Shown: piece after piece, positions 8,669 through 17,089 of the stretch
Position numbering within the stretch: the first letter of the stretch is position 1
Layout: each line of letters begins with the position of its first letter
Assembly (NCBI GenBank): GCA_035294245.1
Contig: DATGLG010000043.1
Coordinates: 124,001 to 188,000 of the forward strand
Direction: 5' to 3'
Source: DATGLG01 sp035294245
GTDB lineage: Bacteria > Pseudomonadota > Alphaproteobacteria > JACZXZ01
Length of the DNA: 64,000 bases
The notes under the pieces: model-generated
The model's database searches: none
Seen by the model: the letters and a program-made list of their open reading frames with translations, nothing else
What the model was told of the DNA's origin: nothing
Program-made: the position numbers and the translations under genes

Positions 8669-9958
8669 CTATAACCTGATCGCAGGGATCGCGCGGGCCG
8701 CCATATGGCCGGAGCGGATCGCGCCCTCGATGGTCGCCGGCAGCCCGGTCGCCGTCCAATCGCCGGCGAGAAAGAGGTTCGCGAGTGCCGTGCGCGTCCC
8801 GGCGCGACGGGAAAGCGCCGCCGGCGTCTGAGCGAAGGTGGCGCGCTTCTCCTTCACGATCCGGAACGGCGGGAGGGGCGCTGCGCCGAGATTCAAGGCG
8901 CGCGCGACATCGGCCCAGAGCATGATTGCGATGTCCTCGTTGCGCGCCTCGCCGAGGGAATCCGCTGCGCTGACGGTGACGGAGACCACCTCGCCGCGGC
9001 GGAAGAGCCAATGAGCCGTGCCGCCGATGAGGCCGAGAAACGGCAGGTTCCGCGGAAAGGCGGCAATATGGGAAAGGCGGAAATGGGCGTTCACGATGGC
9101 GCGGCTCTCCTCAGGCGCCGGCGTCCCGGGCAAGAGCTCGGCGATTCGCGCCGGTGGCAGGGCAAGAATGACCGTATCCGTCGCCCCGATCGAGATGCGC
9201 TCCTCGAAATCGAGCGCCGCGACCCGGTTTCCGGTCGTGGCGAGTCCGCGCAAGCGCCGATTGAAGGCCGGTGCCACGCCCCGCGCCTCAAGGCGCCTGA
9301 GGGCGGGTGCCACGAAGCTCGCGGAGAGGCCATCCCTGGCGATGCAGGGCAGGCTCGCCGCCCCGCCGCGGCCGAAGGTCTCGGCCACCACGGGCCAGAG
9401 CAGCCGCGCGGCACCTTCCTCGGCGGCGGTATTGAGGGCGGCCACGGCCAAGGGCTCCCAGAACCGCTCGTACAATGCGGCGTGGCGGGCGAGGCACTGG
9501 GCGACGGTCGCCCCGGGAGCCGCCAGGGCCAGGCGCAGGCCGGCGAGATAATGGCTGGGGCGCGTCTCCGGCACGCGGCGCGCAGGCACGAAGATCCACC
9601 ACGGGATGCGTCCGCGATTCGGCCGCACGGTCCAAGAGCGCCCGCTCCTCAGGTCGACGAAGGGGAAGGCGGGCTCCGGCGCGACGTAAAGGGAATCGGC
9701 GGCCCCGATCTCGGCGAGATATTCCATCGCCGAGCGGTTGCCCGAGAGGAGCAAGTGATTGCCGTTGTCGATCGTGCAGCCGATGGCGTCGTCGAAGAAT
9801 GAGCGGCAGCGCCCGCCGGCATGCCCCGCGGCCTCGTAGAGGCGCACGCGAAGATCGTCGCGCGCAGACAGCCTGACCGCGGCGGCGAGGCCGGCGAGCC
9901 CGGCCCCGACGATATGCACGGTCGGCCGATCGCGCGGCTGCCGCTCAGAGGAAGCCAT
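8669..9958 (-). CDS. hpnE: Squalene-forming FAD-dependent reductase/desaturase HpnE
   Basis: HpnE is the flavoprotein of the three-step HpnCDE route, reducing hydroxysqualene to squalene. The 429-residue protein has an N-terminal FAD-binding motif GAGLAGLAAA near residues 18-27, followed by EAAGHAGGRCRS. A C-terminal FAD segment NLFLAGDWTATGLPATIEGA completes the amine-oxidase-type fold. The start ATG lies inside the end of hpnD (14-bp overlap), indicating coupled translation. Apt follows 78 bp downstream. Confidence 0.92.
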   Translation of the reverse strand: MASSERQPRDRPTVHIVGAGLAGLAAAVRLSARDDLRVRLYEAAGHAGGRCRSFFDDAIGCTIDNGNHLLLSGNRSAMEYLAEIGAADSLYVAPEPAFPFVDLRSGRSWTVRPNRGRIPWWIFVPARRVPETRPSHYLAGLRLALAAPGATVAQCLARHAALYERFWEPLAVAALNTAAEEGAARLLWPVVAETFGRGGAASLPCIARDGLSASFVAPALRRLEARGVAPAFNRRLRGLATTGNRVAALDFEERISIGATDTVILALPPARIAELLPGTPAPEESRAIVNAHFRLSHIAAFPRNLPFLGLIGGTAHWLFRRGEVVSVTVSAADSLGEARNEDIAIMLWADVARALNLGAAPLPPFRIVKEKRATFAQTPAALSRRAGTRTALANLFLAGDWTATGLPATIEGAIRSGHMAARAIPAIRL

Positions 9959-10817
9959 GGCGCACCGCGATCCAAAGCTTGCTGAGCTTCGACGGTCCGA
10001 CGGCCCGGTCCAATTGCCGCCAACCGCGCGCGACGAGAGCGTCGAGGGTGCGCCGATACACTTCCATCATGATGATGGCGGGACGCATTTGGCGGCGATC
10101 GAGCTCCGCGAGCAGGGCGCCGGCGGCGGCGAAGCTGGCCCGCGCCAGCGCGGCGACCTCGTCGCAGACCTTGCCGAGATTCGCGTGGGCGAGGACGGCC
10201 GCGGGCTCGGTCGTGGCGATGCCATGCTTCTCAAGAAGCTCGCGCGGCAGATAGAGCCGCCCCCGTGCGGCGTCCTCACGGAGATCCCGCAGGATATTGG
10301 TGAGCTGAAGGGCACGCCCTTCCTCGCGCGCGAGCTGCCGCGCCCGCTCGCTCCGATCGCCGAAGACGCAGACCGAGAGCATGCCGACGGCACCGGCGAC
10401 CCGCGCGCAGTAAAGCTCGAGCGCCGAGAGGCTCGGCGCCCGGATATCCTCCACGGCATCCATCTCCATGCCGTCGATCACGGCAAGGAAATCCTCGCGG
10501 CGCAATCCATAAGCCGCGACGGCGCGGCGCAAGGCGCGCGTGGTCGGCCATTCGGGCCTGCCCGCGTAGAGGCGCTCGATCTCCTGCCGCCATGCGGCCA
10601 AGGCAACGCGCTTGGCTTCCAGCGCGCCCTCTTCATCGGCCACGTCATCGACCTCGCGGCAGAAGGCGTAGATCGCAAACATGGCATCGCGCCGCTCGGG
10701 GGGAAGGAGGCGCATGGCCCAGAAGAACGAGGTGCCCGAGCGTCTCGTGATCTGCTTCACATGACCGAGCGCGGCGTCGTCGGCAAGCGGGATGTCGAGG
10801 GTCGAGGGGCCTACCAA
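9945..10817 (-). CDS. hpnD: Presqualene diphosphate synthase HpnD
   Basis: HpnD condenses two farnesyl diphosphates into presqualene diphosphate. The 290-residue squalene/phytoene synthase-family protein has both aspartate-rich metal sites: DDVADE at residues 57-62 and RDLRED at 177-182. The start is TTG at 10817, 7 bp after the end of hpnB; the residues just after it are weakly conserved, so a later start is possible. The neighbouring hpnC encodes a second, distinct family member, as expected for the HpnCDE pathway. Confidence 0.92.
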   Translation of the reverse strand: MVGPSTLDIPLADDAALGHVKQITRRSGTSFFWAMRLLPPERRDAMFAIYAFCREVDDVADEEGALEAKRVALAAWRQEIERLYAGRPEWPTTRALRRAVAAYGLRREDFLAVIDGMEMDAVEDIRAPSLSALELYCARVAGAVGMLSVCVFGDRSERARQLAREEGRALQLTNILRDLREDAARGRLYLPRELLEKHGIATTEPAAVLAHANLGKVCDEVAALARASFAAAGALLAELDRRQMRPAIIMMEVYRRTLDALVARGWRQLDRAVGPSKLSKLWIAVRHGFL

Positions 10818-10824
10818 GACGGCC

Positions 10825-12063
10825 TCACCCGGAAGGGCGCAGGTCGCGCGAATAGGTGCGGCCCTTCCAGGCGCCGCCCTTGCCGCGCCAATGGCGGCGG
10901 GCGGAGTCGACGGTCATCGCCGTGTAGAGGGTCGCCGCGACGGGCAGCAAGGGCGCCAAGAGCGCGGATCGGCGATAGAGCTTGAGGGTGGGGCGGTACG
11001 CCACAGCCATCGCCAGCCAGGCCAGCAGGGCCGGAGCGGCCAAAACCGGCTTGCCGGCGAGGCAGCCGAGGATTGCCAGCAGCGGCGGCGCGAGGAAGAT
11101 CAGGACCATTCCGAGGACCGTCCCGATCAAGAGGAGAGGGGAATATTTCAGCTGGGCATAGGCCGAGCGCGCGACCATGCCCCAGATCGTCTCGAGGCTG
11201 TCATAGGGTCTGAGGCTTCGGACCTCTTCGGTGAGGCCAAGCCAGAGCCGGCCGCCTTGGCTCTTGATCATCCGGGCCAAGGCGCAATCGTCGATGATGG
11301 CGCTGCGGATGGCGGCAATGCCGCCGGCGCGCTCCAGTGCAGCGCGGCGCACGAGCATGCAGCCGCCGGCGGCCGCGGCGACGCGGCTTCCCGGCCGATT
11401 GACCAGCGGAAAGGGGTAGAGCATCTGGAAGAAGAAGACGAAGGCGGGGATGAGCAGGCGCTCCCAGCCGCTCCGGCAGCGCAGTAGGACCATCAGCGAC
11501 ACGAGGTCGACCTTGTCGCTCTCCGCCTTGGCGACAAGGCGGCGCAGGCTGCGCTCGTCGTGGCTGATGTCGGCGTCGGTAAGGAGGAGAAAGGTGGGCT
11601 CCGCTCTCGTCGCGGCGCGGCGGACGCCTTGCTCGACGGCCCATAGCTTGCCGGTCCAGCCCTCCGGCAGCGGCGCTCCGGCCATCACGACCAGGCGATC
11701 CTCGGCGCCGAGCTCCGCGGCGGTGCGGCGCGCCTCCTCGGCGGTGTCGTCGTCGCTGCGATCGTCGACGACGATGAGGGACAAGCGGCCGGGATAGTCT
11801 TGGCCCAGCAGCGAGGCGACGCTGCGGCGGATGATGGAGGCCTCATTGCGCGCCGGGATCACGGCGATCACCTTCGGCCAGGGGCCGAAACCCGGCTTAT
11901 CGCGCTCGAGCCGGACATCGGCGCGCCAGAAGCCGCCGCGCAGCGTGAGCTGGACGATCCAGGCCGCGAGCGCCAGGACAGCGAGAATGGTCAAAATAAC
12001 AAGCATCAAGGCTGGATAACGCAAGGGGTGGATGAAGCCAAGCCCTTTCGAGCGCGCCGTCAC
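10825..12063 (-). CDS. hpnB: Hopene-associated glycosyltransferase HpnB
   Basis: This membrane GT2-family glycosyltransferase has 412 residues. One N-terminal transmembrane helix (residues about 20-40) is followed by the catalytic domain with IPARNEA, VVDDRSDDDT and the metal-binding LLTDADISH. Three or four C-terminal hydrophobic segments follow. HpnB is conserved in hopanoid clusters, but its acceptor and donor are not established. The start is GTG 12063, overlapping the hpnC stop by 4 bp (GTGA). Confidence 0.9.
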   Translation of the reverse strand: MTARSKGLGFIHPLRYPALMLVILTILAVLALAAWIVQLTLRGGFWRADVRLERDKPGFGPWPKVIAVIPARNEASIIRRSVASLLGQDYPGRLSLIVVDDRSDDDTAEEARRTAAELGAEDRLVVMAGAPLPEGWTGKLWAVEQGVRRAATRAEPTFLLLTDADISHDERSLRRLVAKAESDKVDLVSLMVLLRCRSGWERLLIPAFVFFFQMLYPFPLVNRPGSRVAAAAGGCMLVRRAALERAGGIAAIRSAIIDDCALARMIKSQGGRLWLGLTEEVRSLRPYDSLETIWGMVARSAYAQLKYSPLLLIGTVLGMVLIFLAPPLLAILGCLAGKPVLAAPALLAWLAMAVAYRPTLKLYRRSALLAPLLPVAATLYTAMTVDSARRHWRGKGGAWKGRTYSRDLRPSG

Positions 12064-12962
12064 TCCGCCGTGGCGCGCGGCGCCGATCCCGAATGCTGAG
12101 GACCCTCGACGATCGTGCGGAAGACGCCCCAGGCGGCAACCGCCAGGAAGGATGGCTTGGCGAGCTCGACCCGCTCGGCGATGGGATCGCGCCGCCGCAG
12201 CATCGCGATGAGGCGGAAGGCCAGCGCCACGATGGCGCCGGATTCGTAGGCGAGGCGGCGGTGCCGCAATTGCCGTGGCAGCAGGCGCGCTTGCGCCATG
12301 AGCGCCTCAGTGCCGTCGAGGCATTGGTCGATGACGCGGCGGAGGCCGATGCTGGCGCGGGGCGCCTCGATCGCCGCCACGCTCTCGCCGGCATCCTCCA
12401 GCCAATCGAGCGGCAGATAGACGCGGTCGAGCTTGCGGAAATCGTCCCGGCAATCCTGGAGGTGATTGATCACTTGCAGCGCATTGCATAGCGCATCGGA
12501 GGCCGGATAGCCGCTGCGATCCTCGCCATGCAGGTCGAGGAGATAGCGGCCGACGGGGGCCGCGGACAGCATGCAGTAGTCGCGGATCAGCTCGCCCCAG
12601 CTTCGATAGCGCAAGGTCGTGGCGTCGCGCTTGAAGGCCGTGATCAGATCGAGGCAGTGCTGCGGCGTGACCCCCGTCTCGGCCAGGCTGGCGCGCAGGC
12701 GATGGGCTTTGCCATAAGCCGGATCCGTCGTCTCCTGGCCCCGGATCGCTGCGGCGAAGCCCTCCAGCCGCTCGACCTTCTCCTTTGGACCGAGATGGGG
12801 ATTGTCGGCGATGTCGTCGATGGCGCGGGCGAAGGCATAGAAGAGCGCGACATGGGGTCGGAGTGTCGCGGGCAATAGCCAGGAGCCGACGGGGAAATTC
12901 TCGTCCGCGGCACCCTTGCCCGACGGCGTCTCGATCTGAACGGCCTGCGTCTCCAAAGGCAT
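12060..12962 (-). CDS. hpnC: Hydroxysqualene synthase HpnC
   Basis: HpnC converts presqualene diphosphate to hydroxysqualene, the substrate of HpnE. The 300-residue protein is a squalene/phytoene synthase homologue with the first aspartate motif DDIAD at residues 49-53. The second motif HLQDCRDDFRKLDRVYLP lies near residue 175. It is the first gene of the leftward operon hpnC-hpnB-hpnD-hpnE-apt-shc-hpnG. About 170 bp separate it from the divergent epimerase gene, so the operon promoter should lie there; I see no clear sigma-70 hexamers. Confidence 0.92.
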   Translation of the reverse strand: MPLETQAVQIETPSGKGAADENFPVGSWLLPATLRPHVALFYAFARAIDDIADNPHLGPKEKVERLEGFAAAIRGQETTDPAYGKAHRLRASLAETGVTPQHCLDLITAFKRDATTLRYRSWGELIRDYCMLSAAPVGRYLLDLHGEDRSGYPASDALCNALQVINHLQDCRDDFRKLDRVYLPLDWLEDAGESVAAIEAPRASIGLRRVIDQCLDGTEALMAQARLLPRQLRHRRLAYESGAIVALAFRLIAMLRRRDPIAERVELAKPSFLAVAAWGVFRTIVEGPQHSGSAPRATAE

Positions 12963-13135
12963 CTTGGCTCGCCGCGAATGGGTTCGTTAACCCTCCTAGC
13001 ATTACCATCGCCCCGGCGGCCAAGCCAGTGCCGCTCGATTGGCTGCTGCGCCTTGCCGTCGGCACGAGCAGCCGACATGGACAGCCGGGAGCGCGACGGC
13101 TAAAAAGGACGCCGTTTTGGAGCAAGGGAGCGGGC

Positions 13136-14119
13136 ATGGCGGTTCTGGTCACGGGCGCGGCGGGCTTCATCGGCTGCCATGTGAGCCATGCGCTCCTCGC
13201 TCGCGGCGAGCGCGTCATCGGCGTCGACAATCTCAACGATTATTATGATGTGCAGCTGAAGAAAGCGCGTCTCGCCGCGCTCGAGAAGCGCAACGCCTTC
13301 TCCTTCGAGTATCTCGATATCGCCGAGAAGGACGGGCTCGGGAATCTGGCGAAGCGGCATCCCGATATCACCCATGTCGTCCATCTCGCCGCCCAAGCGG
13401 GCGTGCGATACTCGCTCACCAATCCGGGCGCCTATATCTACGGCAATATCCAGGGCCATTACGCGGTCCTCGAGCTGTGCCGCCGTCTCGACCGCTTCAG
13501 CCATCTCGTCTATGCCAGCTCGTCCTCGGTCTATGGCGGCAATACCAAGCTGCCGTTCTCGGTGGAGGATCGCGTCGATCACCCGATCTCGCTCTATGCG
13601 GCGACGAAGCGCGCCGACGAGCTGATGAGCCATGCCTATAGCCATCTCTTCGAGATGCCGGCGACGGGCCTGCGCTTCTTCACGGTCTACGGCCCCTGGG
13701 GGCGTCCCGACATGGCGCTCTTCATCTTCACCAAGGCGATCTTCAGCGACGAGCCGATCCGCCTCTTCAACCACGGCAACATGAAGCGCGATTTCACCTA
13801 TATCGACGACATCGTTGCCGGCGTGCTCGCCTGTCTTGATCGGCCGCCCCGGCGCGACAATGGCGAAGGCGCGCGCCATCGCGTCTATAACCTTGGCAAT
13901 CATCGCGCCGAGGAGCTGCGCCGCCTCGTCTCGCTCCTCGAGGCGGCGACGGGAAAGACGGCGAAGATCGAGCTGGCACCGATGCAGCCCGGCGATGTGG
14001 CCGAGACCTATGCGGATATCGAGGCGACGACCCGCGACCTGGGCTTCTCGCCGACGACCTCGATCGACGAGGGGGTGCCGCGCTTCGTCGAATGGTTCCG
14101 CAGCTATCACAAGCTCTGA
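13136..14119 (+). CDS. NAD-dependent epimerase, UDP-glucuronate 4-epimerase type
   Basis: The 327-residue extended SDR has the Rossmann motif TGAAGFIG (residues 6-13), the VDNLNDYYD segment typical of UDP-glucuronate 4-epimerases (CapI/LpsL), and the catalytic Y154-x3-K158. The SSSSVYGGNTKLPFS region also matches that subfamily. Such enzymes make UDP-galacturonate for capsule or LPS. The start ATG 13136 follows AAGGGAG; the frame stays open upstream, but homology begins here. It heads a sugar-nucleotide gene group with the downstream dehydrogenase and heptose genes. Confidence 0.88.
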   Translation: MAVLVTGAAGFIGCHVSHALLARGERVIGVDNLNDYYDVQLKKARLAALEKRNAFSFEYLDIAEKDGLGNLAKRHPDITHVVHLAAQAGVRYSLTNPGAYIYGNIQGHYAVLELCRRLDRFSHLVYASSSSVYGGNTKLPFSVEDRVDHPISLYAATKRADELMSHAYSHLFEMPATGLRFFTVYGPWGRPDMALFIFTKAIFSDEPIRLFNHGNMKRDFTYIDDIVAGVLACLDRPPRRDNGEGARHRVYNLGNHRAEELRRLVSLLEAATGKTAKIELAPMQPGDVAETYADIEATTRDLGFSPTTSIDEGVPRFVEWFRSYHKL

Positions 14120-14289
14120 TCCCGACGGCCGTGGCGGCGCAAGCCCCTGAGTGAATTGGTTAAAAATCCTTTTCGGATGCACGCAGCCGAGGTGCTGAGC
14201 GGGGTTCCGCGATTGACAATCGGCAGCCCGGGGGATAGGGGATTGCCGGGTCGCGGCTCGGCCTCGACACTTAACCAGCGCAGGGATTC

Positions 14290-15576
14290 ATGACAACACG
14301 TCTTCGCATCGCCGTTATCGGCCTCGGCTATGTCGGTTTGCCCCTGGCGGTGGCGCTCGCGCGCTCCTTCGAGGTGGTGGGCTTCGACGCCAGCGCGCAG
14401 CGGCTCGAGGAGCTTGGACGGGGCTACGACCGCACCGGCGAGGTTCCCGACGAGCGCCTGCAGGAGAGCAGCTTGCGGCTCGTGAGCGATCCCGAGGCGA
14501 TGCGCGGGGCGGATGTCTTCATCGTCACCGTCCCGACACCCGTCAACGACAACAATCTCCCCGATCTGGCGAGTGTGCGCGCGGCGTGCCGAACGGCCGG
14601 CCGCGTCATCGCCAAAGGCGGCATCGTCGTGCTCGAGAGCACGGTCTATCCCGGCGTGACCGAGGATATCTGCGGTCCCGAGATCGAGGCGGCCTCGGGC
14701 TTGCGCTGCGGCGTCGATTTCTTCCTCGGCTATTCGCCCGAGCGCATCAACCCCGGCGACCGCCAGCATACAGTCGACCGCATCACCAAGGTGGTCTCGG
14801 GACAGACCCCGGCGGTGGCCGCGAAGCTCGCCGAGGTTTATGGCGCCGTCAATGGCGGCAAGATCTTCATTGCCCGCGACATCAAGACGGCCGAGGCGGC
14901 CAAGGTCATCGAGAACGCCCAGCGCGATATCAACATCGCCTTCATCAACGAAGTCACGATGATCTTCAACAAGATGGGCCTCTCGGTCCACGACGTGCTG
15001 GCGGCCTCGGCGACGAAATGGAATTTCCTTCCCTTCGCGCCGGGCTTCGTCGGCGGCCATTGCATCGGGGTCGATCCCTTCTATCTCGCCCATCTCGCCC
15101 ATACGCTCGGCCACCATCCGGAGATCATCCTGGCCGGGCGGCGGATCAATGACGGCATGGGCGGCTATGTCGCGAATGCGATCGCCAAGATCCTGGCGGA
15201 GCGCCGCGGCAATCACGACAATGCGCGGATCCTGGTCCTCGGGCTCACCTTCAAGGAGAACATCCCCGACCTGCGCAACAGCAAGGTCGTCGACCTGATC
15301 AAGGGGCTGCGGGCCGCGGGGCATGTGGTCGAGGTGCACGATCCCCATGCCGATCCCGCGGAAGCGAAGGCCTTCTACCGCATCGATCTGCAGCCGGAGC
15401 TCGCCGGCCTCGCCGGCTATGACTGCGTGGTGGGTGCCGTTGCCCATGACGAGTACCGCGCCCTCAGCGCGCGGGATTTCGCGCGCATCGTCAAGGCCGA
15501 CGGCCTCGTCGCCGACGTGAAGGGGATGTGGCGCAAGGCGGAATTGCCCGCCACCATGATTCGCTGGGAGCTCTAG
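14290..15576 (+). CDS. Nucleotide-sugar 6-dehydrogenase, TviB/WbpA type
   Basis: This enzyme oxidises the C6 hydroxyl of a UDP-sugar to a carboxylate with NAD. The 428-residue protein has an N-terminal Rossmann motif VIGLGYVGLPLA and VTVPTPVNDNN near residue 80. The active-site block GFVGGHCIGVDPFY places the catalytic cysteine at residue 258. The block SPERINPGD and the C-terminal domain start GLTFKENIPDLRNSK resemble TviB/VipA and WbpO-like enzymes acting on UDP-GlcNAc or UDP-GalNAc rather than UDP-glucose dehydrogenases. Substrate identity remains inferred. Confidence 0.88.
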   Translation: MTTRLRIAVIGLGYVGLPLAVALARSFEVVGFDASAQRLEELGRGYDRTGEVPDERLQESSLRLVSDPEAMRGADVFIVTVPTPVNDNNLPDLASVRAACRTAGRVIAKGGIVVLESTVYPGVTEDICGPEIEAASGLRCGVDFFLGYSPERINPGDRQHTVDRITKVVSGQTPAVAAKLAEVYGAVNGGKIFIARDIKTAEAAKVIENAQRDINIAFINEVTMIFNKMGLSVHDVLAASATKWNFLPFAPGFVGGHCIGVDPFYLAHLAHTLGHHPEIILAGRRINDGMGGYVANAIAKILAERRGNHDNARILVLGLTFKENIPDLRNSKVVDLIKGLRAAGHVVEVHDPHADPAEAKAFYRIDLQPELAGLAGYDCVVGAVAHDEYRALSARDFARIVKADGLVADVKGMWRKAELPATMIRWEL

Positions 15577-15638
15577 GCGTGAAACGCCCAGCGCCGGCGC
15601 GCTTCGACCGCGTCGGCATGCCTGCCGAGGAAGAGCCG

Positions 15639-16244
15639 ATGCCTAGTGGCATTTCCGCCTATCTCGACGAGGGGATCGCGCTTCTCGCACGCATGAAGGG
15701 AAGCGATCTCGATCGTCGCGTCGAAGAGGCCATCGATCGCATCGCGACCGCGCTCGCCGCGCATCTGCCGCTCCTCGTCTGCGGCAATGGCGGATCGGCG
15801 GCGGATGCCATGCATATCGCGGGCGAGCTGGTCGGGCGCTTCCTGCTCGAGCGGCCGGGTCTCAAGGCGATCGCCCTCGGCGCGGATACGGCGGCCTTGA
15901 CCGCGTGGAGCAACGATTATGGCTACGACTCCGCCTTCGCCCGGCAAGTCGAGGCCTATGGGGAGCGCGGCGGCGTGCTTCTGGCGATCAGCACCAGCGG
16001 CAATTCGAAGAGCGTGATCGCCGCCTGCGCGGCGGCGCGGCGGCTCGGCATGTCCACGATCGCGCTGACGGGCGAGGGAGGCGGCAAGCTCGCCGCCTGC
16101 GTCGAGCTTCTGATCGATGTGCCCTCGCGCTCGACGCCGCGCATCCAAGAGGCCCATATCTGCCTCTACCATTACATCTGTCAGCAGGTTGAAGCCCGTT
16201 GCGCGGCGGCCTTCGCCGGGCGCGGAGCGCGCACGGCCTCCTGA
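15639..16244 (+). CDS. gmhA: Phosphoheptose isomerase (SIS domain)
   Basis: GmhA converts sedoheptulose 7-phosphate to D-glycero-D-manno-heptose 7-phosphate, the first step of ADP-heptose synthesis for the LPS core. The 201-residue protein contains CGNGGSAADAMHIAGELVGRF, SNDYGYDSAFARQ, the SIS signature AISTSGNSKSV, and PRIQEAHI near the C terminus. I chose ATG 15639 because AGGAAGAG lies just upstream and the length fits; in-frame GTG 15579 and ATG 15618 are alternatives. It is convergent with gmhB, 6 bp apart. Confidence 0.9.
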   Translation: MPSGISAYLDEGIALLARMKGSDLDRRVEEAIDRIATALAAHLPLLVCGNGGSAADAMHIAGELVGRFLLERPGLKAIALGADTAALTAWSNDYGYDSAFARQVEAYGERGGVLLAISTSGNSKSVIAACAAARRLGMSTIALTGEGGGKLAACVELLIDVPSRSTPRIQEAHICLYHYICQQVEARCAAAFAGRGARTAS

Positions 16245-16250
16245 GCCGCG

Positions 16251-16919
16251 TCAGCCCCGCGTCTTCACGGGCCGTCGTTCCGCGAGCGCGGGGAGCAGCG
16301 GCAGGATATCGGCGATCGAATCGCCGAGCCGCAACTCGAAGCCCGGTGCGGAGGTCGCGGCGACCTTGTCTCGCTCCGCGGCGCCATGTCCGGTCAGCAC
16401 ATGGAGGGCGCCGGCGAGGCCGGCCGCGCGCGCCGCTTCGACATCGACGCTCCGGTCGCCTACCAGCCAGGAGCGCCCAAGGTCAATATCGAGCGCCGCC
16501 GCTGCACGCAGCAGCATGCCGGGATTGGGCTTGCGCGCCGGATGGTTCGGGTGATCATAGGGCGGCTGTCCGTGCGGGTAATGGGCGCAGGCATAGACGG
16601 CGTCGATCCGCGCGCCGGCGGCCGCGAGCCGGTCGAGGATCGCCTCCTGAACCTCGGCGAATTCCTGCCAGCCGTAATAGCCGCGCCCGATGCCGGACTG
16701 GTTGGTCACGAGGACGACGGGGAGCCCCCGCTTGTTCGCAGCCGCGATCACCGCCGCCGCTCCCGGGACAAGCGCCGCATCGGCCGCGCGGTGAAGGAAG
16801 CCCACCTCCTCGGCGACGACCCCGTCCCGATCAAGAAAGAGGCCGGCGCCGCCGCGTCGCGCCCCGGGCAGGACCTGGCACCACAGGCGGTTCTCGTCCA
16901 GGAAGGGGAAGTCCGTCAT
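16251..16919 (-). CDS. gmhB: D-glycero-D-manno-heptose-bisphosphate phosphatase-like HAD-IIIA enzyme
   Basis: GmhB-type HAD phosphatases remove the C7 phosphate of heptose bisphosphate. The 222-residue protein has the nucleophile motif FLDRDGVV (D30, D32), motif II in VTNQSGIGRG, and K130 plus GDRSVD as motifs III and IV. The zinc loop is atypical: C111 and H113 are present, but the usual downstream Cys-x-Cys before RKP is replaced by HPNHPARKP. The start ATG 16919 is preferred over 17048, which would add 43 unrelated residues. Context with gmhA supports the heptose role; a histidinol-phosphatase-like specificity is the alternative. Confidence 0.82.
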   Translation of the reverse strand: MTDFPFLDENRLWCQVLPGARRGGAGLFLDRDGVVAEEVGFLHRAADAALVPGAAAVIAAANKRGLPVVLVTNQSGIGRGYYGWQEFAEVQEAILDRLAAAGARIDAVYACAHYPHGQPPYDHPNHPARKPNPGMLLRAAAALDIDLGRSWLVGDRSVDVEAARAAGLAGALHVLTGHGAAERDKVAATSAPGFELRLGDSIADILPLLPALAERRPVKTRG

Positions 16920-17042
16920 GGCGCGCTTCCTAGCGAATTTCGGACGCCCGGGCAAATCCCGGTGTTCACCCGAGGCGCTTCGGTCGGGCCGCCGCCGAGC
17001 GCACAGGGGCCCGGAGCGCGATAGGCTTGCCGCCTCATATAA

Positions 17043-17063
17043 TTGCATTTACAATATTTGCAA
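17043..17063. promoter_or_regulatory. Inverted repeat upstream of the monooxygenase-marR pair
   Basis: TTGCA (17043-17047) and TGCAA (17059-17063) form an inverted repeat with an AT-rich 11-bp spacer in a locally AT-rich stretch 27 bp before the monooxygenase start. It has the size and position of a MarR-type operator. The arms are short, so chance is possible. Confidence 0.35.
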
Positions 17064-17089
17064 AGACAACAAAATCGTGGGAGGCGCGC

